Shown here: one piece after another, positions 1 through 10,205 of the stretch
How positions within the stretch are numbered: position 1 is the first letter of the stretch
Layout of the letters: each line of letters opens with the position of its first letter
NCBI GenBank assembly: GCA_947471745.1
Contig: CANJKZ010000825.1
Span: forward strand, 248,001-312,000
Length of the DNA: 64,000 nt
Direction: 5' to 3'
Source: Closterium sp. Naga37s-1
Taxonomy: Eukaryota > Streptophyta > Zygnematophyceae > Desmidiales > Closteriaceae
Notes under the pieces: generated by a model
Told to the model about the DNA's origin: nothing
Database searches by the model: none
The model's input: the letters and a program-made list of their open reading frames with translations, nothing else
Position numbers and translations under genes: made by a program

Positions 1-1395
1 GCAGCTATGTGCAGCAGTACCCGAAGAGTGGTCATCTTCGGGGTGGGAGAGAAGGTCTGAAAGTAGTCAACTCCCTGCCGCTGACTGAAGCCACGAGCCA
101 CGTAACGCGCCTTGAAGACAGGCGGAGAACCCGGCGGCCGCTTCACCCTGAAAATCCACATGCCACTGACGATGTTCGCCCCAGGCGGGGGAACCTCGTC
201 AACGTAGGTACCTGTGGACTTCCAGGAAGCCATCTCTGTGTCCATAGCTGCCTGCCACTGAGAGGAGTAGGGACCCTCTATCGCCTCCGCGTAAGAGCGC
301 GGAGTCGGGATGTCAAGTGCATCCGGGTCTCCCTCAGGGGTAAGTAGTACGGACACGAGATGAGGTGAAGCAGCAGCCAAACACTGGAACTCCTCCTGCC
401 TGTCCTCAAGGACGTCCGTGCCAAGGGCACACTCACCCCCGACGGACGGAGGACAGACAGACTCAGACTCAGCGACAAGACAAGCAGCGTAGTCTAGACG
501 ACAGCGAGCAGCAAAGTCGACGAGCTCAGCAACTAGGGCAGACGCAGCAGTGGACGCAAAGGAAGGGTCAGTGACGACAGTAGCAAGGAGACGCGTGACA
601 GTAGGACTGGCAGCACGAAGAGAGTCCGACTCTGGGTCGGGAAGAGCAGGAAGAGAGGACTCAGGAGGAGAAGGCAAAGGGGCACGCAGAGGAGCAGTGG
701 ACGGACGCAGAGACATCCGGTGCGTGCCAGGGACAGGAGGAGGACGCTGACGCGAACCACGACCACTAGCGCGAGCAGTACGGACAGGCGACGCAGGACG
801 CGACGCAGGCTCACGACGCTCAGCAAGACCTCCAGTAGGACCAGTGTAGGGAGAAGGAGCGGGCAGTGGGGAGGCCGGCTGTAACTGTAACTGTGACAGG
901 ACAGGCTGTGGACTCTCTAAGGGAGGAGGAGGGCCAGTAGAAGGCGGGAGACCAAGAACCTGCTGAAGGAGCGGAACGAAGTACGGCCGAGGCCGCGCGG
1001 CGACTCCAGACACAGCAAGGACAGCACCAGTACCCCAAGCGGCAGCACCAGCGCCAGCAGCAACTCCAGCTCCAGTACCTCCAGCAGCACCAGTAGCACC
1101 CCCAGCAGGCCCGCCTCCAGGACCGACAGCAGTAGCCTCAGCGTCAACACCCTCAGCAGCTCCAGCTCCAGTCGTACCCGCAGGCCCAGCAGCTCCAGTA
1201 CTCCCAGTACGAGCACCTCCGGGACCCGCGGCACCAGCACCCTCAGTAGCCGAAGAACCTCCAGCTCCAGCAGCACGCCTCCAGCGCCGGGCAAACCACT
1301 CGCGCAACTCCTGTGGAGAGAGTGGCTCCCACTGAGAGTGCTCGTACTGAGAGTGGCAAACCAATGCATAGAGTGCTCTACGATAACAATACATT
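1..1395 (-). mobile_element. Ty1/copia retrotransposon fragment, hinge plus start of reverse transcriptase (partial, runs off left edge)
   Basis: Read on the minus strand, a frame stays open from about 1395 to the window start. It begins with the motif YEHSQWEPLSPQELREWF and passes through a long Gly/Ala/Thr then Pro/Ser-rich hinge (about 1300-450). It then enters the copia-type reverse transcriptase N-terminus: IPTPRSYAEAI (near 300), SQWQAAMDTEM, ANIVSGMWIFRVKRP, FKARYVARGFSQRQGVDYF and TFSPTPKMTTLRVLLHIA at the edge. These are the conserved first blocks of the RVT_2 family. Gag, protease and integrase are absent upstream, so this is a 5'-truncated copy or one interrupted near 1395, where it abuts an unrelated ORF. 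The catalytic YVDD lies outside the window. No nonsense codon was seen in the visible part. Confidence 0.85.
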
Positions 1396-1896
1396 TCAGA
1401 ACTTAACGTACCTTGAATAGTAGCGACCGTATGCCTCATAGTTGACCATGTCGGGGCAACCTTGCACGGCCATGAAACGCGCCAAATCCGGGTAGAGAAC
1501 GATGGGGGCGTCCTTCTGAGCACACCACTGGGCCGTCTGCATGCATTTGACGACCCTCGCCATCATCGGGTCCTTGCTCAACATGTCCACGAGAGTGCGT
1601 TGGCGCACCTCCGTTCTTTGTGCGAGACGTTCTGCTTCCATGGCGGCCAGATGAACCTTGGAAAAGTCGTGTTGCTTGCACGCAGACTTCTGGAAATCGC
1701 GCGCACCAACGCCATTATGACCAAACGGAGATTTCGTGTGAGGGGCGAAGGTTGAGCACATCGAACATTTCATACCGTACTGACGGTGAACGCGGTTGTA
1801 CTTCAAGGATAGCCACGAATACGTCTGCTTCCATGAAGGGACGAACCGACGGCCAAGAGCGCGCTCAGCATCGGGGATGTCGGTGTTCGTGGGCAC
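1396..1896 (-). CDS. Zinc-finger protein resembling the N-terminus of ZNF862/hAT-derived proteins
   Basis: A 166-residue open frame. Residues of about 20-75 read WKQTYSWLSLKY, CSMC, a stretch ending DFQKSACK, then H-x5-H in KQHDFSKVH. This is a C2...H2 (BED/TTF-like) finger in the arrangement found at the start of ZNF862-like proteins, which derive from hAT transposases. A helical region with an AQRTEV/LVDMLSKD segment follows, and the frame stops exactly where the copia fragment begins, so the rest is either missing or displaced. An acidic ORF at 2020-2223 on the same strand (Asp/Glu/Ser-rich) could be an upstream exon, but I could not fix a splice junction. Family assignment is by motif spacing only. 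It could equally be a domesticated host gene fragment. Confidence 0.45.
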   Translation of the reverse strand: MPTNTDIPDAERALGRRFVPSWKQTYSWLSLKYNRVHRQYGMKCSMCSTFAPHTKSPFGHNGVGARDFQKSACKQHDFSKVHLAAMEAERLAQRTEVRQRTLVDMLSKDPMMARVVKCMQTAQWCAQKDAPIVLYPDLARFMAVQGCPDMVNYEAYGRYYSRYVKF

Positions 1897-2019
1897 CTCC
1901 GCTTAAGCCGCGAGAGTTTGGTCAAGCTTGTCCAGATCCTCCTTTGTTGGCGCAGGTTGCTGGCTTCGCTGCCATTTTTTCGGGGAGGACGGTGGGTCCG
2001 CAAAGCTCAGTACTGCCTG

Positions 2020-2223
2020 TCAAAATCGGCCACGAGTCCTGCACGAGGACTCTCCGCTCTGCAGGGTGTGTGAGACAGAGATGGGCACGTCAAGCATGTG
2101 TTCATTGTCAGTTTCGTCGTCATCATCAGAGTCTTGGCTGACCAACTCGGTCTCCGTGTGGGAGCTACTCTCTGGGAAAAGTGGGCGGTCATCATAAGCA
2201 GTATCGTCGTCACTAGGCTCCAT
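2020..2223 (-). CDS. Possible acidic first exon of the adjacent zinc-finger gene
   Basis: A 67-codon frame starting MEPSDDDTAYDD and rich in Asp, Glu and Ser. hAT-type genes often begin with an acidic, disordered leader, and the strand and position fit the zinc-finger ORF at 1396-1896. No convincing donor or acceptor pair was identified, so the link is tentative. Confidence 0.2.
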   Translation of the reverse strand: MEPSDDDTAYDDRPLFPESSSHTETELVSQDSDDDDETDNEHMLDVPISVSHTLQSGESSCRTRGRF

Positions 2224-2658
2224 GGCTGAACAATTCTAGTTGAGATGAGAGGAGAAACCAGCCTGCTAATAAAGCCCATCGAAGGTGTGTGTGTGAAGGT
2301 TGCTCGGCTGGCTTGATAGACGAGCTGGTTGGATTGGAGGCGAGGAGGGAAGGAAAGGGAAGGGAAGCGAGGAGGAACCAGGCGAGATACGTTTGGTTCT
2401 CCCTGCTGGACATTGCTGTCCAGCCTTGAGCTCTGTTGGAGTCCTCGATGCTCACTCACATTGGCCGATCCACTAACACCTACAATACAAACGCCGTCAC
2501 TGATGTGACGAATGCGCCTAAGGAGATTGGCTGCTAAGGTGAGAAGCGGCTGCTTCTAAGCTGACTAAACAACTACACACATCCAGGATTGGCTACAGAA
2601 TGAATATCATATTGTCCACCTGGTGCTCACTCAACCGATACGGAAAAAGGGTTTTTTT

Positions 2659-2694
<36 letters not shown>

Positions 2695-2829
2695 CAAGGG
2701 GAAAGGTGGGGGGCGGGGGTCCTTCGAACCCTGAACCAGAACTTGAATTCAGGGGAAGGCCCCTAACACGCACGTAACAGGTCCAGGCCAGGCCTGATTG
2801 AAGCCCTTGTCGTGTCAGGGTGACTTGCA
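2224..2829. other. Non-coding spacer with a long G homopolymer
   Basis: No supported gene. It contains an uninterrupted G run at about 2660-2692 preceded by a T run, which is either a genuine homopolymer or an assembly-weak spot. Exact positions downstream of such a run may be off by a few bases. Confidence 0.5.
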
Positions 2830-2874
2830 AAACTAAAACTTAAAAATTGCTACCTGCCCTGAGAGTAACCCGGA

Positions 2875-5800
2875 ATGTTCAGGGCATTAAGCCCAAATGG
2901 CCTTGCTTCCCCAGGCCTGCTCTCCACCATTCTTGATAGGGAATTTCTTGCGTTGATGCTGACGACGGCGAACGGAGACGATGAAGCTAAAGAAGCAGCG
3001 GCGGAACCTGCCCAAGCACCTGAAGAGGACCCCGCGGAAGCACACGCACACAACATGCGCACCTCTAGATTCCGCGCCGACGATGCCATCTGGCACCAAT
3101 GCCTCGGTCACCCCTCGCCCGTAACACTGAAGAACTGCATCGAGGCCGGTGTGTTTGCGCCTGGCGCACTCCTACGCCCTGACGGCACCAAAGTAAGGGG
3201 CGCGACACATCCGCGGAACTGCACCGTCTGCCCCGAAGCCGCGCTGAGCCACAAACCGTCCCCCCTGCTCGAGCCTGGAACCAACCGCTACGCAAAAATG
3301 GAGAAAGTATACAGTGACTTCCTCGACGTAGGACACTGCGGAATTAACGATGAGCTGTATACGCCCACCTTCGTCAACGCCGAAACGCGCTACGTATGGG
3401 TTGTGAACATGGAGGCGCGCAGCAGAGCATACGAAGTGTTTCGTCTATGGCTGGCGCACGCGCAGCAGCAATCCGGGGAGAAGTTGAAGTTATGGCAATC
3501 TGACGGCGCAGCGGAGTTCAGGAGCAAAGAGCTGCAGGATTACCTGGCGCAGAAGGGAATCGAGCATCACATTTATCTCCCCTATGCGCACCAACAGCAA
3601 GGCGTAGCTGAGCGCATGAACCGTACGCTCATGACAAAGGTGCGGGCATTGATGAAGCAGTCGAAGCTTCCGCCCACCTACTGGACCCATGCAATGCACC
3701 ACCCCGTGCGGGTGCACACCCTGCTGTCAACCACCGCCATCACTGGCAACTCATCACCGCATGTGAAGTGGACGGGGACCAAGGGGTACACATCCATGCT
3801 CCGCGTGTGGGGGTGCATGGTGCAGTACCGCCTGCCAACATCGACTATCGGGAAATTCGCAAGCCGCGCGTGCTGGGGGATTCACCTCGGCATTAGCCAC
3901 GAACACAAGGCATGGCTCATCCTGGATCTCATGAGCCAGAAGGTAAAAAATGCGTGTGACGTCATATTCTACGAGCGGCTCTTCCTTTGGCAATTTCGCG
4001 AAGACGAGCAGGCGAACACGAATCGCGTCTACGCCAACAAAGGACACAGCTACGCTTCACCTGAGGACGAAGCTGCGGTAGCTATTCCAGAGCAGGACCC
4101 CAGAGGCGAGTTCACAAGAGGCGATCGCGACGACGACAAGGACGACGACGACGACGATGACGACGACGATTCTCCTGGAGGAGGAGCAGGCGCAGCAGGC
4201 GGAAGCGGAAGCGGAAGCGGAAGCGGCAGAGGCGCAGCACCGCCAGCACCACCTGAACTAGAAAGCGATGATGACGATGTGCAGGAGGTCATCTCGCAGC
4301 ACCGCCAGGACAGCACCATCACTGGACTCTAGCTTCTCGGGCTCCACACCGCCACCTCAACGGCGCCACGTGTCATCGAGCCAAAGAATCCGCGCCAAGC
4401 ACTCATGGGACCACTCAGCAAGGAATGGCGCAAAGCGATGGATGCGGAAACCAAGGCACTTGAATCCCGCGACACCTGGGTGCTCGTCGATCGAGCGGCA
4501 ATCAAGGGGAGAAGGATTCTCTTCGGGAAATGGGTCTTCTGTGTGAAGACCGCAGCTGACGGCACGATCGAGCGATTCAAGGCACGTGGTTACAATCAGA
4601 GGCACGGCATCGACTTCGACCAGACATTTGCACCAGTCAGCCATCACACCTCCGTCAGAATCCTCCTCGCCATCGCTGCCGCACGACACCTGCCGCTCCG
4701 ACAAATCAATGTGAAGAACGCGTTCCTGTACGCGTTAGTAGATGCAGTGATCTACGTAGAGCAGCTGCACACATACGGCGAAGGGGATTCGTGCATTTGC
4801 TAGCTACGAATGTCCCTTCACGGAATTAAACAGGCACCTAGGCTCTGGCAGCAGTACCTGCACAACATCTTGCTTGAAATCGGCTTCAAGCAACTGCCTC
4901 ACGATCAAGGGATGTATCGCCGCGATTTCCGCGGCGAATACATCCTACTCACGGTCTACGTCGACGACCTCCTCTACACAGGGTCAAGCAACGAATTGCC
5001 TGAGCAGTTCGAGAAGAACCTTGCGGGGCGCGTCAACATCACCTGCAATCACGACGTGAAGCAATTCCTCGGGCTCAACATCTCGTACTCGCCAGAAGCC
5101 ATTCACCTTTCAGCAGCCAAGTACGCAGAGGAACTTGGCAAATGCTTCAACATTGTACCTGCACCATTCTCCACCCCTTACCGCACTCCAAGACCCAACC
5201 ACAAGCCTGACAACAAAGCCCTGTCCCCTGCTGGGCTTCATACCTACCAGCAGCAGCTGGGATACCTACTCTTCGCTTCTGTTACATACAAGCCCGATCT
5301 CTCCTACATCGCAAGCCAGTTGGCTCAGTACTCTCGCAAACCAACGGTTGAGAATCTGCTAGATCTCAAGCGGGCACTTTAATTCTTCATCTCCACGCCC
5401 AATGTTGGGCTCTGCTACTCCACCATCCCAACCCCGTCCTTCAACCTCATCGTCTACGTGGACGCTGATCATGCCGCTAACCCCGACAATCGACGGTCCA
5501 GGACAGGCTTCCTCTTCCGCCTCGAGCCTAGCGGCCGCATCTCCTGGAATTCGCAGAAATAGGAGCTGGTTGCCCAGTCATCGGCGGAAGCTGAATTTAT
5601 CGCAGCAACAGCAGCTGTTCACGAATGCCTCTACCTTCAGGAGCTACTGCAGGAGGCAAAAATTCCAGCCTCGGCGAACTTCCGTCTGCACTGCGACAAT
5701 CAGAGTGCGATCAGGATCGCGAACAAGCCTGGATTCGTCAACCACATCGCGCTGCGGTACTTCTTCGTCAAGGACGAAGTTGACAAGGGCAAGGTTGACC

Positions 5801-5931
5801 TAACCTACTGCCCGACGGGTGACATGGCAGCTGACTTTCTCACGAAGAAGCTGTCACGTCAGCAGTACCAGCACTGCTTTGAACTCAACGGAGTAGTCAA
5901 GCGGGTCAAGACTCGCTACGGCCAGAAGTGA
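2875..5931 (+). pseudogene. copia pol pseudogene: GAG-pre-integrase, integrase, reverse transcriptase, RNase H
   Basis: One frame runs from 2875 to the TGA at 5929-5931 with in-frame stops at 4330 (TAG), 4801 (TAG), 5380 (TAA) and 5560 (TAG), and no frameshift. Visible blocks are: IWHQCLGHPSP of the GAG-pre-integrase region (about 3090); an integrase core with acidic residues in YSDFLDV, QSDGAAEF and GVAERMN (3300-3640); an Asp-run linker (4130-4180); RVT_2 with FKARGYNQRHGIDFDQTF and YVDDLLYTGS (4405-5380); and RNase H with YVDADHAANPDNRRSRTG, SSAEAEF and FVNHIALRYFFVKDEV (5450-5830). The stop at 5560 sits where copia elements usually have Gln, consistent with CAG to TAG decay; the other stops are not all explained that way. 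Not expected to make a full polyprotein. Confidence 0.9.
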
Positions 5932-5938
5932 AGGGGGG

Positions 5939-6374
5939 TGTTACGAATAGTGATTATTGAAGCATCACTGTGCACTCCTTACCGCAGCAATCGGAACATG
6001 CACTACCGAAGCTGAAGACGAAAAGACGGAAGTGACGCGAAGCGTCGTACGGTTACGAAAAGGATCTGGACCGTCGGGCAGACAGCATTAGGCAGTAGCA
6101 GTGGCGAGGATTCTGCCCTGACACTTTCGTAACTGTCTGGAGTCGCACGGTTGGATTTCACTGTAATAAGGGAATGTACCCCTTAGAGTACATGGCTAGC
6201 TCGGTCGATTCGTATTCCGTCCTGTACTCTTATTTATACCTTTGTACCTGCATGTTTTAATTTATCTCAATTACATCCACTCTGCTAGGGCCCACCACTA
6301 ATACTCAGTCGTGTGCGAACCTTCCTAAGGTGATCCTAGGGACGATCAACTTCTGATCGCAGCACACAAGAGCA
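5939..6374 (+). repeat. Candidate 3' LTR of the copia element
   Basis: Starts TGTTAC immediately after a purine tract (AAGGGGGG) that follows the pol stop codon, the usual copia arrangement. It is AT-richer than the coding part and includes TATTTATACC near 6230. No partner LTR is present in the window, so the right boundary rests only on the start of the next transposon. Confidence 0.55.
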
Positions 6375-6376
6375 TA

Positions 6377-8661
6377 CCGTATTACCCCGGATATAGGCGC
6401 ATATGCGCCTATAATAAAATCATTTTTTTTAGGGGTGGCGCTTGTAATTGAATAACGGCCATAAGCGCCGGCGCTTATATCATGGCAAAAATGAATTTGT
6501 TATTTTTATGTACCAAATCGAAGCCCGCAATAAGGCGAACACGAGTAACGTGCGCGTGGGATAATGCATGTAATCCCGCCGAAAACTGTTGCGCTTCGAT
6601 TCCCGACCGCACAAATCCCGTCCAGGAGCAGCGCACCTGCCAGCGCTGACGTGAAAGTTGCCTTGCGGCCCAATCAGGCTTTCATGCGCTGGCAGGCAGC
6701 TGCATTTCACCCGAACCATCGAGAAGGGGCTGGAATGCCCTGCCAGTGCAGCATCTTCGTGCCGCGATAACCTCCTCTCCGGGTTCAGACAGGGGGTACC
6801 CGTCTCTCCCCGATGAGGACCCCGAGGCGCTAACCAGAAGGGGTCCCTTTGAATCTCTCATTTGTTCTCCAAATCTCTGAGTTTCTCGTTCGGTTTTCTT
6901 GGTAGTTCTCGCCTGGCTGCAGAAGCCATGGCGGAATTCAGCGGCACCCACTTCTTGTTCAAGAAAAAGCCTACGCGAAGGCCCGCGTTTAGAGTAGACG
7001 CTGACGGGTGGTACTCCCGTATCCCACCAGAACCACCAGAGCCACCACGGCCTCCTGCGCCTCCTGCGCCTCCTGCTCCTCCTTCGCCTCCTGCACCTCC
7101 TGCGCCTCCTGTTCCTCCTGCTCCTCCGGCTCCGGGTCCTGTGTCTCCGCAACTCACTGGCAATCAGCCCGTGCTCACGCTACTGCTCCCATCGGCGTTC
7201 GACGAATACCTCTCCGAACCGGAGTCTAACAAGGCGCCAGATGAGTGAGAATTACCCCGTTAAATTTGGCACGTTGTTTAAGTTTAATTGTACTAACGCC
7301 CTCCGTCTGTGTCCGACGTCTCTTCCACCGCCGTGCAGATGTCGCTGAGCAGTGCAAGAGCTTCTGGCAGTTCGTGCGTGCCAAGCGTCGTGAGCGCGGC
7401 ATCGACACCGCGTGGATCATCAACGCGGACCAGACGCCGCTCTGGCTGGAGATGCCCGCCACCACCACCGTGGAGGAAACGGGTGTTCGCTCGGTGCCTA
7501 TCAGGAGCGCGGGGTATCAGAAGCAGAGAGTGACCGTGATGTTGGCGTGCACGGCGGACGGAAGGAAGCTGAAGCCGTGGGTGTTCTTCAAGCACAAAAC
7601 CTTGCCGAAGGGCGATTTCCCTGCCGGTAAGTAAAGAGGTGCACGACTCGGTCACTGCGTTCTTTTCAGAGTTCGAATTCTAACCACCCGTGCGTGTTTC
7701 ATGCAGATGTGGTCGTGGCTTGCCACGAGAACGGGTGGATGGACTCCCTTGGCGTCGTTCGCTGGCTTGAGGAGGGCGTGAAGCCGTTCATGAAGCCTCG
7801 GTTCGGCAGACACGCCAAGAGCTCGATGCTGGTGCTGGATTCTTACCGCGGTCACCTCACCGAGGAGGTGAAGGAGAAGCTCCGCGAGATGAACTGCGTG
7901 CTGGCGATCATCCCGTCGGGCTGTACGGCGGAGGTACAGCCGCTCGATGTCTGCATCAACAAGAGCTTTAAGGCGTCGGTCCGCCAGCAGTACCAGAGGT
8001 GGTTTGAGGCAGAGGGGCAAGAGCAGCTGATGGCAGTAGGTATGGCATGAGTACGGTATTTCCCCCCCCCCCCCCCCCGAATTCTTTGTTGTTGCACTAA
8101 CTGCTTTCCACCGTTCCTGCGTTCTTTTCAGGGAACCTGAAGAAGCCTTCACCAGAGGTCGTCCTGCAGTGGGTATCACAAGCCTGGAAGGCAGTGCCGG
8201 CCGACCTCATCAAGCATGCCTTCCTCACCTGTGGCATCAGCAACCAACTTGACGGCAGTGAGGACGGACTCGCCATGGCGCACAGGCGGAGCCAGCTGAC
8301 AGCTGAAGTGGATGTCGACGATGACATCATCGCTGATGGTTTTTTTGGCAACAACTGCCAGGAGCCCGAATCTGACGAGGAGGAGTAGGAGGGGTACTGT
8401 ATGATCCATGTTAGGTAGAAGTACCCCGGCTAAACTTGTTGTTAGGAGATCTAGCTTAATTTGATGTTGTTGCTTAGAAAAAGTGACACTTTAGTAAAAT
8501 CTTTTGTAATGCCTCCAATGAAAGGTTAAGGGATGCGCTTATAATAAGGATAGAATTTTCAGGGGGTGCGCATATAATCGAGTTCCGGCCATAAGCGCCA
8601 TGCTCCAGATAGAGGCGCCGGCGCCTTTAATCGGACGGCGCCTATATCCGGGGCCATACGG
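6377..8661 (+). mobile_element. pogo/Tigger-like DNA transposon with TIRs and TA target site
   Basis: The left end reads CCGTATTACCCCGGATATAG and the right end, reverse-complemented, reads CCGTATGGCCCCGGATATAG. Over the first 24 bases 22 match. Both ends are flanked by TA (6375-6376 and 8662-8663), the target duplication of Tc1/mariner/pogo elements. Subterminal blocks containing GGCCATAAGCGCC also recur in inverted orientation (about 6455 and 8590). The interior encodes a DDE_1 transposase in at least three exons. Confidence 0.85.
6928..8388 (+). CDS. pogo/Tigger-type DDE_1 transposase (multi-exon)
   Basis: Supported exons are about 7318-7626, 7707-8039 and 8132-8388 (TAG). Junctions are GT-AG and phase-compatible: CCG|GTAAGT at 7627, TGCAG ending 7706, TAG|GTATGG at 8040, TTTTCAG ending 8131. 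Exon 1 carries FWQFVRAKRRERG then INADQTPLWLEMP (first catalytic Asp), VMLACTADGRKLKP and FKHKTLPKGDFP. Exon 2 has ENGWMDSLGVVRWL, MLVLDSYRGHLTEEVK (second Asp) and IIPSGCTAEVQPLDVCINKSFK (third Asp). Exon 3 encodes the C-terminus ending in an acidic tail. These are DDE_1 superfamily hallmarks. A Pro-rich ORF at 6928-7248 (PPAPPAPP repeats) may be the N-terminal exon, but I could not place its splice junction and saw no clear CENP-B helix-turn-helix. Catalytic residues and frame look intact. Confidence 0.8.
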
Positions 8662-8663
8662 TA

Positions 8664-8854
8664 TGTGAATAGGCCCACAAGCAGTACGGTATATCAAGGG
8701 CAGGTCACATTCGATGTGTTTCCAGTTCATGTGTCAATGTCCACACCACACTAGTGATAGCGCTTCGAAGCAGCTTAGTGAGGAAACCGCTCTATATTGC
8801 ACATTGTACTCAACCGCTGTTGATGGACTGCTAGAAAACTACGCGTGGCCCACG
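8664..8854 (-). other. Probable DCL 3' UTR
   Basis: A short stretch between the DCL stop codon and the right end of the pogo-like transposon. No open frame of interest. The transposon end lies about 190 bp from the stop, so the transcript end may fall inside it. Confidence 0.4.
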
Positions 8855-9128
8855 TTAGTATTGCATAGTATCTACATACGCTCGGATAGCTGCAAGAAAC
8901 TCCCGAGCAGCAGCGCTCCGGGCTGCTTTTTTGGCAGCCCCACATCCAACAAACTGTACAATCTGCCCGTCAATACGGGCTGAAAGGATGGAGGTGTGCT
9001 CCAAAGTGCTCCCAAAAGAGTAGTCATCTGTCCATGAGACTCGGGAACACATTGCTACAGCCAACTCGTTTAGAGCTTGTAGTGAGACGCTCTTAGAGTG
9101 GACATCTGGTTCAAAGATTCTTGTCCAG
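8855..9128 (-). CDS. DCL: DCL last exon: C-terminal dsRNA-binding domain
   Basis: The acceptor GCTACAG ends at 9129. The exon reads [20 protein letters not shown], then [15 protein letters not shown] and [19 protein letters not shown], ending TAA at 8855-8857. Helix-strand-strand-helix order and the KKAARSAAA motif that contacts the dsRNA groove identify a dsRBD. Its phase needs two bases from the preceding exon, whose donor I could not place. Confidence 0.85.
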
Positions 9129-10170
9129 CTGTAGCAATTAATACCTGAAAAAACACACAGAAGGGAGAGGGGAACGTGAGACAAGAACGGGGAATTTTAA
9201 AGGCTGCCTAGGGAGCTTAGGAGAGAACTATGAGAACAAAATGCAAGAGCAAGGACGATTTGGTGAGGCATTTGGACGATTTGGTGAGGCATTTGGACGA
9301 TTTGGTGAGGCATTTGGACGATTTGGTGAGGCATTTGGACGATTTGGTGAGACATTTGGACGATCAGAGGACACGCGGAATTACAAGAGGACACTGGAAA
9401 ACAGTAGTAGGGAGTCTTTGGTTGGCTTTTGAGGTGCCTACAAACTGTTATGATATTCAAAGATATGATATCCATGGTGGACATGATAGCCATGATAGGC
9501 ATGATAGGCATGATAGCCATGATATTCATGATACCCATGATACTCATAATACCCATGATACCCATAATACCCATGACAGGCATGATCGCTATGATAGGCA
9601 TGATAGGCATGATAGGCATGGTAGATGATAGCCATGATAGCCATGATACCCATGATACCCACCATATCCATAATACCCATGATAGGCATGATAGGCATGA
9701 TAGCCATGGATACGCACCGGTTGCTGTAACGAGCCTTCTGAGTGCTGCCCGTGTGGTGGCCTGTCGGATTGGCAGGGCCTGAGAAAGCGCTCGTGCTGCT
9801 GCTGGTGCTGCAACTGGTGCTGCTACTGGTGGTGCTGCTCGTGCTGCTGCTGGTGCTGCAACTGGTGCTGCTACTGGTGGTGCTGCTCGTGCTGCTGCTG
9901 CTGCTGGTGGTGGTGGTGCTGCTGCTGCTGCTGGTGCTGCTTGTCTGGAGACCTCTCGAATATGCAGGGCTTGAGGATGGACTGGTGCTCGCGCTCTTGC
10001 TTGTGCTGCTGCTGTTGAAGCTGCTTGTGTGGTGGCTTGGCGAATAGGCAAGGCCTGGGGACGGGCTGGTGCTGCTGCAACTAGTGCTGGTGCTGCTGCT
10101 CGTGCATCTGCTGCTGCTGCTGCTGCTGCTGCTCGTGGCACTTGTACTGACTGTGATGCTGGCGCTTGTG

Positions 10171-10205
<35 letters not shown>

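Larger units (their letters stand above)
2830..6374 (+). mobile_element. Degenerate Ty1/copia retrotransposon with 3' LTR
   Basis: Contains integrase, reverse transcriptase and RNase H in copia order, followed by a polypurine tract (5931-5938) and a candidate 3' LTR starting TGTTACGAATAG at 5939. The LTR end is uncertain, about 6350-6374. The pogo-like transposon begins at 6377, so it probably inserted into or just beside the LTR end. I found no 5' LTR, gag or protease, so the left side is truncated. All coding blocks lie in a single frame, interrupted only by stop codons (see the CDS entry). Confidence 0.85.
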
